The notes below the pieces were generated by a model, which made no database searches, was not told the origin of the DNA, and worked only from the letters and a program-made list of their open reading frames with translations. Below are positions 6,613-14,786 of a stretch of 18,906 bases of DNA, piece after piece (positions within the stretch are counted from its first letter, which is position 1; every line of letters starts with the position of its first letter). Made by a program: the position numbers and the translations under genes. Source of the DNA: CAMFTQ01 sp051881615 (GTDB lineage Bacteria; Bacillota; Clostridia; Oscillospirales; Acutalibacteraceae); the NCBI GenBank assembly GCA_051881615.1, contig JBJEQF010000007.1, positions 1 to 18,906 on the forward strand, in the 5' to 3' direction.

Positions 6613-6631
6613 TTAATGGACGGAGAATTTT

Positions 6632-7411
6632 ATGCTTAAAATCACAAGCAAAGAAAACCCTGCAATTAAAAATGTAATAAAGCTGAAAAGCAGTGCAAAA
6701 AGGCGAAAGGAGCAGTCGCTTTTCATCGCAGAGGGACTTCGCCTTTGCTATGACGCATTTATCAGCAAGGCTGAGATTACTTCTACCTTTGTAACCGAGC
6801 AGGCTATGAGCAAATACAGCGAAAAAATAGAGCAGATTAAGGCTGTTTCAACTGATTTTTACATTGTTGACGAAAAGATTTTTTCGCTTATTTCAGATAC
6901 AAAAACTCCGCAAGGCGTAATTTGTGTTATCAAAATACTTGACAAAAGCAATTCCTTTGATACAATGAATTATAATGGTAAATTATTGGCTCTTGACAAT
7001 GTGTCAGATCCGCAGAACCTCGGTACAATTCTGCGTACAGCAGAAGCCTTTGGAATAAAGGGTGTAATTTTGTCTGAGGGATGCTGTGACATTTACAGTC
7101 CTAAGGTTGTAAGGGGCAGTATGGGCGCAATTTTTCGCGTGCCCTTTATCATTACAGACGATTTACCGTCATTTATCAGGAGCAGTCACTGTGCATCATA
7201 TGCCGCTGTTCTTGATGAAAAATCGGTAAGTGTCAAAGAAATTTCTTTTGAAGAAAATTCTATCGTTGTAATAGGCAACGAAGCAAACGGAATAACAGCA
7301 GAAACATTAAAGGCTTGCGACAAATCGGTTATAATACCGATGTCAGGCAGGGCAGAATCGCTAAACGCCGCAGTCGCAGCAAGTATTTTGATGTGGGAAA
7401 TGGTTAAATGA
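6632..7411 (+). CDS. TrmH/SpoU family rRNA 2'-O-methyltransferase
   Basis: A 259-residue SPOUT enzyme that transfers methyl from S-adenosylmethionine to a ribose 2'-OH in RNA. Residues about 1-100 form the L30e-like substrate-binding domain (ENPAIKNVIKL, FIAEGLRL). The trefoil-knot catalytic domain carries motif 1 NLGTILRTAEAFG (Asn129, Arg135), motif 2 IVVIGNEANGI (215-220) and motif 3 IPMSGRAESLNAAVAASILMW (Glu242, Asn245). It resembles the RlmB/TsnR-like group; B. subtilis YsgA (RlmP), also encoded near rplT, is a good candidate orthologue, but the target nucleotide cannot be read from sequence. GGAG at 6622-6625 is the ribosome site. The stop overlaps the dprA start by 4 bp. Confidence 0.92.
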   Translation: MLKITSKENPAIKNVIKLKSSAKRRKEQSLFIAEGLRLCYDAFISKAEITSTFVTEQAMSKYSEKIEQIKAVSTDFYIVDEKIFSLISDTKTPQGVICVIKILDKSNSFDTMNYNGKLLALDNVSDPQNLGTILRTAEAFGIKGVILSEGCCDIYSPKVVRGSMGAIFRVPFIITDDLPSFIRSSHCASYAAVLDEKSVSVKEISFEENSIVVIGNEANGITAETLKACDKSVIIPMSGRAESLNAAVAASILMWEMVK

Positions 7412-8688
7412 TAAGTAATTCGGCAAAATACTGGATATGGATTACGCTTGCACTCGGCTTTAACAATACCAAAATAAAATATCTTATCAATGTTTATGAC
7501 AATATTGAGGAGTTTTATTACGGTAATGAATTCGAGTGGATTTTCTGCGGTATTTTCAGCCAAAAGGAGCTTTCAGCACTCAAAAAAACTAAGCTGTCAC
7601 AGGCAGAAGTTATAATCGACAAGTGCAAGGCTTTAGGCTACAGCGTTATTTCTGTTGATGACGCGCTGTATCCGCAAAGACTTCGTGATATCGACGCACC
7701 GCCTGCCGTCTTATACGTCAGCGGAAATATTCCGCTAATTGACGATATGCTTTCAATTTCCATCGTAGGCACACGAAAGGCGAGCGTCTATGGCATAAAG
7801 ACAGCGTATGAAATCGCATATAATCTGTCAAAATGCGGAGCAGTTGTTGTAAGCGGCGGAGCACTCGGAGTAGACTGTGCCTCACACAAGGGAGCATTAC
7901 AGGCTGACGGCTGTACCGTATGTGTGCTTGGCTGCGGCATAAATTATAATTATCTGCCCGAAAATGCGTCAATGCGCAAGGCGATAACAAGTAAGGGTGC
8001 AGTTATTTCAGAATATCCGCCCGACTATTCGCCAAAGCCGTACCATTTTCCTGCAAGAAACAGAATTATCTCTGCGCTTTCAAACGGAGTGCTTGTTATC
8101 GAAGCCGGACTAAAAAGCGGTTCGCTGATAACGGCAGGTCTTGCCCTTGAACAGGGTAAAGAGGTCTTTGCCGTTATGGGCAACATCAATTCACCGCTTT
8201 CAAAAGGCTCTAACAAGCTCATTAAGGACGGCGCAATACCTGTAACCGATTACACCGATATACTCAACGCCTTTGAAAACGTTTACGCTACAAAGGGTAA
8301 TCCGCAGGAGTATATCAGCTCATATGAGGAAATAGATGTTATACCCGTCAAGGGTAAAGCACCTTCCTCACTTCATAATGTAAAAACTAATGATGTATCG
8401 CATAATCATCAGAGTAAAACGAAAGCCGAAAAAAAGCCTTCTGTCAAGGCAGAAGAAAACACCTTGCAGATACCCGAAAGCACTGCAGAGGCAAAGAATA
8501 AGGACGACAGCGACCTGTCTGAAAATGCAAAAATCGTTTACCGTATATTAAATACCGAGCCGATGCACATTGATGATATTTCAATAAAATCAAAGCTCCC
8601 TGTTTTCAAGATTTTGCAGACGCTTACAGAACTTGAAATGATGGGTTTAATCGAAAGTCAACAGGGACGAATGTATAAAATAGTATAA
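7408..8688 (+). CDS. dprA: DNA-processing protein DprA (Smf)
   Basis: A 426-residue DprA, which binds single-stranded DNA entering during natural transformation, protects it and loads RecA. Residues 1-105 form a helical N-terminal part. The Rossmann-like DNA-binding core spans about 108-290, with GTRKAS (121-126), SGGALGVD (149-156), GCGINYNYLPEN, FPARNRIISALS (214-225) and KSGSLITA (236-243). A low-complexity, Lys/Glu/Ser-rich linker (about 295-368) leads to a C-terminal winged-helix domain (369-426; MHIDDISIKSKLP, LTELEMMGLIESQQGRMYKIV). The start ATG overlaps the stop of the methyltransferase gene (ATGA). DprA is found in most bacteria, so it is not proof of competence. The long linker is the only notable variation. 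Confidence 0.96.
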   Translation: MISNSAKYWIWITLALGFNNTKIKYLINVYDNIEEFYYGNEFEWIFCGIFSQKELSALKKTKLSQAEVIIDKCKALGYSVISVDDALYPQRLRDIDAPPAVLYVSGNIPLIDDMLSISIVGTRKASVYGIKTAYEIAYNLSKCGAVVVSGGALGVDCASHKGALQADGCTVCVLGCGINYNYLPENASMRKAITSKGAVISEYPPDYSPKPYHFPARNRIISALSNGVLVIEAGLKSGSLITAGLALEQGKEVFAVMGNINSPLSKGSNKLIKDGAIPVTDYTDILNAFENVYATKGNPQEYISSYEEIDVIPVKGKAPSSLHNVKTNDVSHNHQSKTKAEKKPSVKAEENTLQIPESTAEAKNKDDSDLSENAKIVYRILNTEPMHIDDISIKSKLPVFKILQTLTELEMMGLIESQQGRMYKIV

Positions 8689-8704
8689 AATTTGGAGGGG
8701 CAAT

Positions 8705-10780
8705 ATGTCCAAGCTTGTAATAGTTGAGTCGCCTGCAAAGGCTAAAACAATAAAAAAGTATTTAGGCTCTGATTATGAAGTAATAGCTTCAATGGGTCAC
8801 GTGCGTGATTTGCCGAAATCCCGCTTAGGTGTAGATATAAAAAAGCAGTTCGCACCTAAATACGAGGTTATAAAGGGCAAAGAAAAGCTTGTAGATGACC
8901 TGTTGAAACACGCTAAAAAGAGCGATGAAGTATTCCTCGCAACCGACCCCGATAGAGAGGGAGAGGCTATTTCGTGGCACCTTGCATATCTGCTTGACCT
9001 CGATTTAGACAAGCAGAACAGAGTTGAGTTTAACGAAATCACAAAAGCAGGTGTGTCAAGAGGTATGAGCAATCCACGCTCAATCAACATCGACCTTGTA
9101 AACGCACAGCAGGCAAGACGTATTCTTGACAGACTTGTAGGCTATAAGCTCAGTCCCTTTATTTCAACAAAAATAAGAAAAGGGCTTTCAGCCGGCAGAG
9201 TTCAGTCAGTTGCAGTCAGAATAATCGTTGACAGAGAAGAGGAAATCCGCAACTTCAAGCCCGAGGAATACTGGACGATTGATACAAAGCTCATTCCAAA
9301 GGGCAGCAGAAAGACGTTTTCGGCAGCACTCTACGGCGACCAAAGCGGAAAAATCAAGATAACAAACGAAGAACAAGCAAATAAAATCCTTGACGACATA
9401 AAGGACGCCGATTTTATTGTAACAGCTGTTAAAAACGGAACACGCAAAAAGTCACCCGCACCGCCGTTTATCACCTCAACACTTCAGCAGGAAGCCTCAA
9501 GAAAGCTCGGCTTTCAGTCAAGAAGAACAATGAAGGTTGCACAGGAGCTTTACGAGGGTGTCGAAATAGACGGCTTGGGAGCAACAGGTCTTATTACGTA
9601 TATGAGAACCGACTCACTGCGTATATCACAGACAGCTATTGACGAGGTAACAGAGTTTATCCGTGGGCAGTTCGGCGAAAAATATCTGCCCTCAAAGCCG
9701 AGATTTTTCAAGTCAAGAAATAATGCGCAGGACGGTCACGAGGCTATCAGACCGACTAACGTCAATTTAACTCCCGACAATATCAAATCAAGCCTTACCT
9801 TAGACCAGTATAAGCTTTATAAATTGATATGGGAACGCTTTACGGCTTGTCAGATGGCAGACTGTATTCAGAAAACCACAAGAGCAGATATAACAGCAAA
9901 CGGCTATGTTTTCAAGGCATCAGGCTACAGAGTTGATTTTGACGGCTTTACCGTTCTTTATGTAGAGAGCAAGGATGAGCAGGAGGACGCAGAAAAGGAG
10001 CTTCCGCCGCTTGAAAAGGATATGAGCTGTAAGGTTAAGGAAATAATACCTAATCAGCACTTCACACAGCCTCCGGCAAGATATACAGAAGCATCACTTA
10101 TCAAGGCGCTTGAGGAGTACGGCATCGGCAGACCGTCAACGTATGCCGCAACAATTACTACAATAACCTCAAGAGAGTATGTTAAAAGAGAGAGCAAAAC
10201 GCTTATCCCTACAGAGCTTGGCGAGGCTTGCACAAAGCTTATGAAGGAGCATTTTCCTCATATAGTAAACGTGAAATTCACAGCGCAGATGGAACAGGAT
10301 CTTGATACAGTTGAAAACGGAGAAATACAGTGGATAAATCTGCTTGATACGTTCTACACCGATTTTGACGAAACACTCAAAAAGGCAAAAACCGATATGG
10401 AGGGTGTAAAAATCCACCTCAAAGAGGACGAAACAGACCTTATCTGCGAAAACTGTGGAAAACCGATGGTAGTTAAATACGGCAGATACGGCAAGTTTAT
10501 CGCATGCAGCGGTTATCCCGAATGTAAAACTATCAAGAAGTTTGTTCAGGAAACAGGCGTAGATTGTCCTAAATGCGGCGGCAAGGTAATAGTCAGAAAA
10601 ACTAAAAAGGGCAAAATTTTCTACGGCTGTAACAATTACCCCAACTGTGATTTTGTTTCGTGGAACGAGCCTGTAAATGAAAAATGTCCGCAGTGCGGAG
10701 AATTATTATATAGAAAAAAAGGAAAGAAACCGAGCCTTTACTGTGCTAAAGAGGGCTGTGGTTTTACAAAACCGGAATGA
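8705..10780 (+). CDS. topA: DNA topoisomerase I (type IA)
   Basis: This enzyme relaxes negative supercoils by cutting one strand through a tyrosyl-DNA bond. The 691-residue protein has the full type IA core: Toprim domain with VIVESPAKAKTI (Glu8) and TDPDREGEAISWH (80-92), GRVQSVA (164-170), active-site Tyr299 in GLITYMRTDSLRIS, GHEAIRPT (344-351) and YTEASLIKALEEYGIGRPST. Three C-terminal tetracysteine zinc ribbons follow: Cys581/584/601/607, Cys621/624/642/648 and Cys661/664/680/685. Length matches Firmicutes TopA. GGAGGGG lies just before the ATG. It is 16 bp after dprA and overlaps trmFO by 4 bp; dprA-topA-trmFO order is conserved in Firmicutes. Confidence 0.98.
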   Translation: MSKLVIVESPAKAKTIKKYLGSDYEVIASMGHVRDLPKSRLGVDIKKQFAPKYEVIKGKEKLVDDLLKHAKKSDEVFLATDPDREGEAISWHLAYLLDLDLDKQNRVEFNEITKAGVSRGMSNPRSINIDLVNAQQARRILDRLVGYKLSPFISTKIRKGLSAGRVQSVAVRIIVDREEEIRNFKPEEYWTIDTKLIPKGSRKTFSAALYGDQSGKIKITNEEQANKILDDIKDADFIVTAVKNGTRKKSPAPPFITSTLQQEASRKLGFQSRRTMKVAQELYEGVEIDGLGATGLITYMRTDSLRISQTAIDEVTEFIRGQFGEKYLPSKPRFFKSRNNAQDGHEAIRPTNVNLTPDNIKSSLTLDQYKLYKLIWERFTACQMADCIQKTTRADITANGYVFKASGYRVDFDGFTVLYVESKDEQEDAEKELPPLEKDMSCKVKEIIPNQHFTQPPARYTEASLIKALEEYGIGRPSTYAATITTITSREYVKRESKTLIPTELGEACTKLMKEHFPHIVNVKFTAQMEQDLDTVENGEIQWINLLDTFYTDFDETLKKAKTDMEGVKIHLKEDETDLICENCGKPMVVKYGRYGKFIACSGYPECKTIKKFVQETGVDCPKCGGKVIVRKTKKGKIFYGCNNYPNCDFVSWNEPVNEKCPQCGELLYRKKGKKPSLYCAKEGCGFTKPE

Positions 10781-12096
10781 GCATAAATGTAATAGGTGCA
10801 GGCTTAGCAGGCTGTGAAGCCGCATGGCAGATTGCAAAGCGGCAAATCCCCGTTAAGCTTTACGAAATGAAACCGAATAAAAAAACACCGGCTCATCATT
10901 CAGATGATTTTGCCGAGCTTATCTGCTCAAACTCACTAAAGGCAGACAGAGTAGCAAGTGCTGCAGGACTATTAAAGGAAGAAATGCGCAGAACAGGCTC
11001 GCTCTTAATTGAATGTGCCGACAAATGCCGAGTACCGGCAGGCGGCGCGCTCGCCGTTGACAGAAACATTTTTTCTCAGTCTGTAACAGAAAAAATTAAG
11101 AGCCATCCGCTTATCACCGTAATTTCAGAGGAAGTAACGCAAATACCCGACGACGGCATAACGATTATCGCTACAGGGCCGCTGACATCAGACGCATTGT
11201 CCGAGAGCATAGGAAAGCAGTTTGACAATTCGCTGTCATTTTTTGATGCGGCGGCGCCCATTGTCACCTTTGAAAGCATAAATATGAGCAACGCATTTTT
11301 TGCGTCACGCTACGGCAAGGGCGACGGTGACGACTATATAAATTGTCCTATGGATAAAGAGGAGTACACTCTTTTTTACAACGAGCTGATAAATGCAGAG
11401 AGAACACCGCTTCACAATGTTGATGTGGCAAATCCTAAGGTTTATGAAGGCTGTATGCCAGTTGAAATAATGGCGTCACGTGGAGAAAACACTCTGCGCT
11501 TCGGCCCTATGAAGCCGGTAGGACTTACAAACCCAAAAACAGGTCACAGACCGTGGGCAGTTTTACAGCTCAGAAAAGAAAACGCAACAGGCACGCTTTA
11601 CAACCTTGTCGGCTTTCAGACAAATTTAAGATTTCCCGAGCAAAAGCGTGTTTTCGGACTTATCCCTGCACTCAAAAACGCAGATTTTGTCAGATACGGA
11701 GTAATGCACCGCAACACGTTCCTTGATTCACCCAGACTTTTAAACAGTGATTTCAGCACAAAAAAGAACAAAAACCTCTTTTTTGCAGGGCAAATCACAG
11801 GTGTTGAGGGTTATATGGAGTCGGCTTCCTCCGGTATGACAGCAGGCATAAATGCCGCAAGACTGTATAAGGGCTTAGAAACAGTAACATATCCAATGTT
11901 TACAATGACAGGAGCTTTAAGCAGATATATAAGCGACAGCACAGTTACAAAATTTCAGCCGATGGGCGCAAATTTAGGCATTTTACCCGAACTTACAAAC
12001 CGTCCACGTGATAAGGCAGAAAGAGCAAGCCTTTATGCGCAGCGTTCCCTTGAAGAATTGGAAGCATTTTTTAAAGAATTTAATATATTGGAGTAA
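10777..12096 (+). CDS. trmFO: Methylenetetrahydrofolate--tRNA-(uracil-5-)-methyltransferase TrmFO
   Basis: TrmFO makes ribothymidine at U54 in the T loop of tRNAs, using methylenetetrahydrofolate as carbon donor and FADH2/NAD(P)H as reductant. The N-terminus has the FAD dinucleotide motif GAGLAG (7-12) and the family pattern KLYEMKP..TPAHHSDDFAELICSNSLKADR; the Cys near 50 corresponds to a catalytic-region cysteine of the B. subtilis enzyme, and YEGCMPVEIMASRG (about 222-235) holds a second conserved Cys. FFAGQITGVEGYMESASSG (about 334-352) is the second FAD contact. The length of 439 residues is standard. Its ATG overlaps the topA stop (ATGA), so translation is probably coupled. plsX begins 5 bp after its stop. 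Confidence 0.97.
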   Translation: MSINVIGAGLAGCEAAWQIAKRQIPVKLYEMKPNKKTPAHHSDDFAELICSNSLKADRVASAAGLLKEEMRRTGSLLIECADKCRVPAGGALAVDRNIFSQSVTEKIKSHPLITVISEEVTQIPDDGITIIATGPLTSDALSESIGKQFDNSLSFFDAAAPIVTFESINMSNAFFASRYGKGDGDDYINCPMDKEEYTLFYNELINAERTPLHNVDVANPKVYEGCMPVEIMASRGENTLRFGPMKPVGLTNPKTGHRPWAVLQLRKENATGTLYNLVGFQTNLRFPEQKRVFGLIPALKNADFVRYGVMHRNTFLDSPRLLNSDFSTKKNKNLFFAGQITGVEGYMESASSGMTAGINAARLYKGLETVTYPMFTMTGALSRYISDSTVTKFQPMGANLGILPELTNRPRDKAERASLYAQRSLEELEAFFKEFNILE

Positions 12097-12101
12097 TCAG
12101 A

Positions 12102-13082
12102 ATGAAAATTATAGTTGACGCTTTCGGCGGAGATAACGCACCGCTTGAAATTATCAAAGGTTCAGTTGATGCAAAAAACGAATACAATGCACAAATAATT
12201 CTTGTCGGTAACGAAGCTGTAATTAAAAAGACAGCCGCCGATAACAGCATTGATCTAAGCGGTGTTGAAATCGCCGACGCACCCGATGTTATCTCAATGG
12301 AGGACACTCCGAGCGATATTATGAAAGAAAAAAGCAACAGCTCAATGGCTGTAGGTCTTAAAATGCTTGCAAACGGCGAGGGCGACGCTTTTGTTTCGGC
12401 AGGCAACAGCGGAGCAATCTGCGTGGGCGCAACTCTGATTGTCAAAAGAATCAAGGGAATCAAACGTCCCGGCTTTGCACCAGTTATGCCCGGTATGAAC
12501 GGTTGCTTTATGCTTTGCGACAGCGGCGCAAATGTAGAGGCACGTCCCGAAATGCTTTTGCAGTATGGCGTTATGGGTTCGATTTATATGGAAAAGGTTA
12601 TGGGCGTTAAAAATCCTCGTGTAGGACTTGCAAATGTCGGCACAGAGGAGCATAAGGGTGACGAGCTTCACCAAGCGGCTTACAAGATGTTAAAAGAGAG
12701 TAACTTAAATTTCATAGGAAATGTCGAGGGCAGAGATATACCGATGACTGCCTGTGACGTTCTTGTATGCGACGGCTTTTCGGGCAACCTTATCCTAAAA
12801 ACCTATGAGGGTGTTGCTATTGCGCTTATGTCAAAAATCAAGGGTATATTCAAGAAAAATCTTAAAAATAAATTAGCCGCCTCTGTAGTTTACGGCGATT
12901 TAAAAGAAATGGCGAAGGAGCTTGACTACAACGAATACGGCGGTGCGCCGATTATCGGCTGTTCAAAGCCTGTATTTAAGGCACACGGCAGTTCAACGGC
13001 AAAAACCTTTAAAAGCGCAATCAGGCTTTCAATGCAATATGTGCAGGGTAATGTAATTGATGAAATCTCTTCATCTTTATAA
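12102..13082 (+). CDS. plsX: Phosphate acyltransferase PlsX
   Basis: PlsX makes acyl-phosphate from acyl-ACP and phosphate; PlsY then uses this to start phospholipid synthesis. It is a peripheral membrane enzyme. The 326-residue protein begins MKIIVDAFGGDNAP (most PlsX read DAMGGD) and has SAGNSGA, RPGFAPVMPG, CDSGANVEARPEML, VGTEEHKGDEL and CDGFSGNLILKTYEG. GGAG at 12090-12093, inside the end of trmFO, is 8 bases before the ATG. In many Firmicutes plsX is followed by fabD, fabG and/or acpP; here the next gene is rnc, 28 bp away, so acpP must lie elsewhere. Confidence 0.96.
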   Translation: MKIIVDAFGGDNAPLEIIKGSVDAKNEYNAQIILVGNEAVIKKTAADNSIDLSGVEIADAPDVISMEDTPSDIMKEKSNSSMAVGLKMLANGEGDAFVSAGNSGAICVGATLIVKRIKGIKRPGFAPVMPGMNGCFMLCDSGANVEARPEMLLQYGVMGSIYMEKVMGVKNPRVGLANVGTEEHKGDELHQAAYKMLKESNLNFIGNVEGRDIPMTACDVLVCDGFSGNLILKTYEGVAIALMSKIKGIFKKNLKNKLAASVVYGDLKEMAKELDYNEYGGAPIIGCSKPVFKAHGSSTAKTFKSAIRLSMQYVQGNVIDEISSSL

Positions 13083-13110
13083 TTTCTTTTTTACAAAAGT
13101 GGTGTGAAAA

Positions 13111-13788
13111 ATGGAAGATTTACAAAAGCTCATTAACTATAAATTTAAAAAATTATCTCTGCTGCAAGAAGCACTGACACATTCCTCCTACGCAAACGAG
13201 CATAAAGCAAAAAATATCAGATGCAACGAACGGCTTGAATTTTTAGGCGACTCTGTGCTGTCAATCGTAGTTTCCGACTATATTTTCAAAAACTTCACGT
13301 CAATCCCCGAGGGTGAGCTTACAAAGCTTCGGGCTTCTCTTGTCTGCGAAAAATCACTTTTCAGATTTGCTAAAAAAATAAATCTCGGAGATTATCTGAT
13401 ACTTAGCAGAGGAGAAAAAAACTCCGGCGGTGCGCTTCGTCCGTCTATTCTTTCAGATGCGTTTGAAGCGTTAATTGCCGCAATTTATCTTGATTCGGGA
13501 CTTGAGCAGGCTTCGGAATTTGTACTTTCTTTTGTTAAGCCGGAGCTTACAAACCACAAGCCAAAGGCTTTTAAGGATTACAAAACAAAGCTGCAGGAAA
13601 TCGTGCAGAAAAATCCCGGAGAACACTTAGAGTACATATTAACAGGCGAAAGCGGCCCCGACCACAACAAGCACTTTACGGTTGAGGTTCACTTAAACAG
13701 CAACGTAATAGGCAAGGGCGGCGGCAAAAGCAAAAAAGAGGCAGAGCAGCAGGCAGCACGTGAAGCATTGGAGCTGATGGGTTATTAA
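13111..13788 (+). CDS. rnc: Ribonuclease III
   Basis: RNase III cuts double-stranded RNA, including the rRNA precursor and structured mRNAs. The 225-residue protein has the signature NERLEFLGDS (39-48) with acidic residues Glu40, Glu43 and Asp47, and the second metal-site pair Asp116 and Glu119 in SDAFEALIAAIYLD, all present. A linker leads to the double-stranded RNA-binding domain (about 155-223: DYKTKLQEIVQKN, GKGGGKSKKEAEQQAAREAL). The ribosome site is weak (GGTG, 6 bases before ATG). The stop TAA (13786-13788) overlaps the proposed AUU start of the radical SAM gene. smc and ftsY follow as in other Firmicutes. Confidence 0.97.
   Translation: MEDLQKLINYKFKKLSLLQEALTHSSYANEHKAKNIRCNERLEFLGDSVLSIVVSDYIFKNFTSIPEGELTKLRASLVCEKSLFRFAKKINLGDYLILSRGEKNSGGALRPSILSDAFEALIAAIYLDSGLEQASEFVLSFVKPELTNHKPKAFKDYKTKLQEIVQKNPGEHLEYILTGESGPDHNKHFTVEVHLNSNVIGKGGGKSKKEAEQQAAREALELMGY
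13770..13786 (+). promoter_or_regulatory. Ribosome site and candidate AUU start overlapping the rnc stop
   Basis: GGAG (13770-13773) precedes ATT (13784-13786) by 10 bases; the last T of ATT is the first base of the rnc TAA. The arrangement mimics the ATGA overlaps used elsewhere in this window (M42/GNAT, methyltransferase/dprA, topA/trmFO), with ATT in place of ATG. Ribosomes ending rnc could re-initiate here. Confidence 0.6.
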
Positions 13789-14782
13789 ACACGCAAACGT
13801 ATCAATCTTTGTACCCCACAACGGCTGTCCTCATCAGTGCAGCTTTTGCAATCAGAAAAGCATCACAGGCAAAAGCTGTCAGCCGCATAAGGAGGACGTG
13901 CAAAACGCAATAGAAACAGCAATAAATTCTTTAAAAGAAAATACATATAACGCAGAGATAGCCTTCTTCGGCGGCAGCTTTACGGCCATTGACAGGGAAT
14001 ATATGACAGAGCTTCTTGACTCTACAACGCCTTATATCGACCGCTTCAAGGGTATTCGCATTTCAACAAGACCTGACTGTATTGATGATGAAATTCTGTC
14101 TTTTCTAAAAAAATATAAGGTAACGTCAATAGAGCTTGGCGCACAGTCTATGTGCGATGATGTGCTTTTGGCTAACAACAGAGGTCACAGCTCACAGGAC
14201 GTTGTAAAGGCATCACAGCTTATCAAGCAATACGGCTTTTCCTTAGGCTTGCAGATGATGACAGGACTTTATAAAAGCGATGCTCAAAAGGATATTTACA
14301 CAGCAGAAAAATTTTCTGAGCTTCACCCCGATACTGTGCGGATTTACCCGACTGTCGTTATGAAAGACACGTATCTTGCACAGCTTTTTGAAAGCAAAGA
14401 ATATATTCCCTACAGCTTTGAAGCTACAGTAAACCTCTGCTCACAGCTTTTGGTGTTTTTTGATAAATTAAACATAAAGGTAATACGCCTTGGCTTGCAC
14501 CACAGCGAAACGCTCGAAAGCGATATGATAGCAGGCTGTTATCATCCGGCGTTTCGAGAAATCTGCGAAAGCAGAATAATTTATCAAAAAGCGACAGATA
14601 TAATTAAAGACAAAAAAATACCTCAGGGCAATATAAGTATTACAGTAAACAGCAAGTCAGTTTCAAAGCTCTGCGGTCAGAAAAGGTGCAACATAACAGC
14701 ATTAGAGAATAACGGCTACTTCCCGAAAATCATTCAGGATAACAGCTTAAAAGAAAACGAAATTATAATAGAACCGAGATGA
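13784..14782 (+). CDS. Elp3-like radical SAM protein without acetyltransferase domain; probable AUU start
   Basis: The frame is open from 13778 (TGA at 13775) to the stop at 14780-14782. Read from ATT at 13784 it gives about 332 residues starting MKHANVSIFVPHNGCPHQCS, with the [4Fe-4S]/SAM motif CxxxCxxC at Cys15, Cys19 and Cys22, GGSF (63-66), RISTRPDCID, IELGAQSM and LQMMTGL. This is the radical SAM core of the Elp3-like group; the C-terminal GNAT domain of true Elp3 is absent. No ATG, GTG or TTG occurs in frame before GTG 13898, which would remove the cluster cysteines. GGAG (13770-13773) is 10 bases before the ATT. Similar genes sit between rnc and smc in many Clostridia. Elp3 modifies wobble U34 in tRNA; this protein's substrate is unknown. 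A point mutation or sequence error in an ATG is an alternative. Confidence 0.82.
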   Translation: MKHANVSIFVPHNGCPHQCSFCNQKSITGKSCQPHKEDVQNAIETAINSLKENTYNAEIAFFGGSFTAIDREYMTELLDSTTPYIDRFKGIRISTRPDCIDDEILSFLKKYKVTSIELGAQSMCDDVLLANNRGHSSQDVVKASQLIKQYGFSLGLQMMTGLYKSDAQKDIYTAEKFSELHPDTVRIYPTVVMKDTYLAQLFESKEYIPYSFEATVNLCSQLLVFFDKLNIKVIRLGLHHSETLESDMIAGCYHPAFREICESRIIYQKATDIIKDKKIPQGNISITVNSKSVSKLCGQKRCNITALENNGYFPKIIQDNSLKENEIIIEPR

Positions 14783-14786
14783 AAAA

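Noticed and set aside
13898..13900. GTG at 13898 as the radical SAM start
   Set aside because: It would remove the three cluster cysteines encoded at 13826-13849 in the same open frame.
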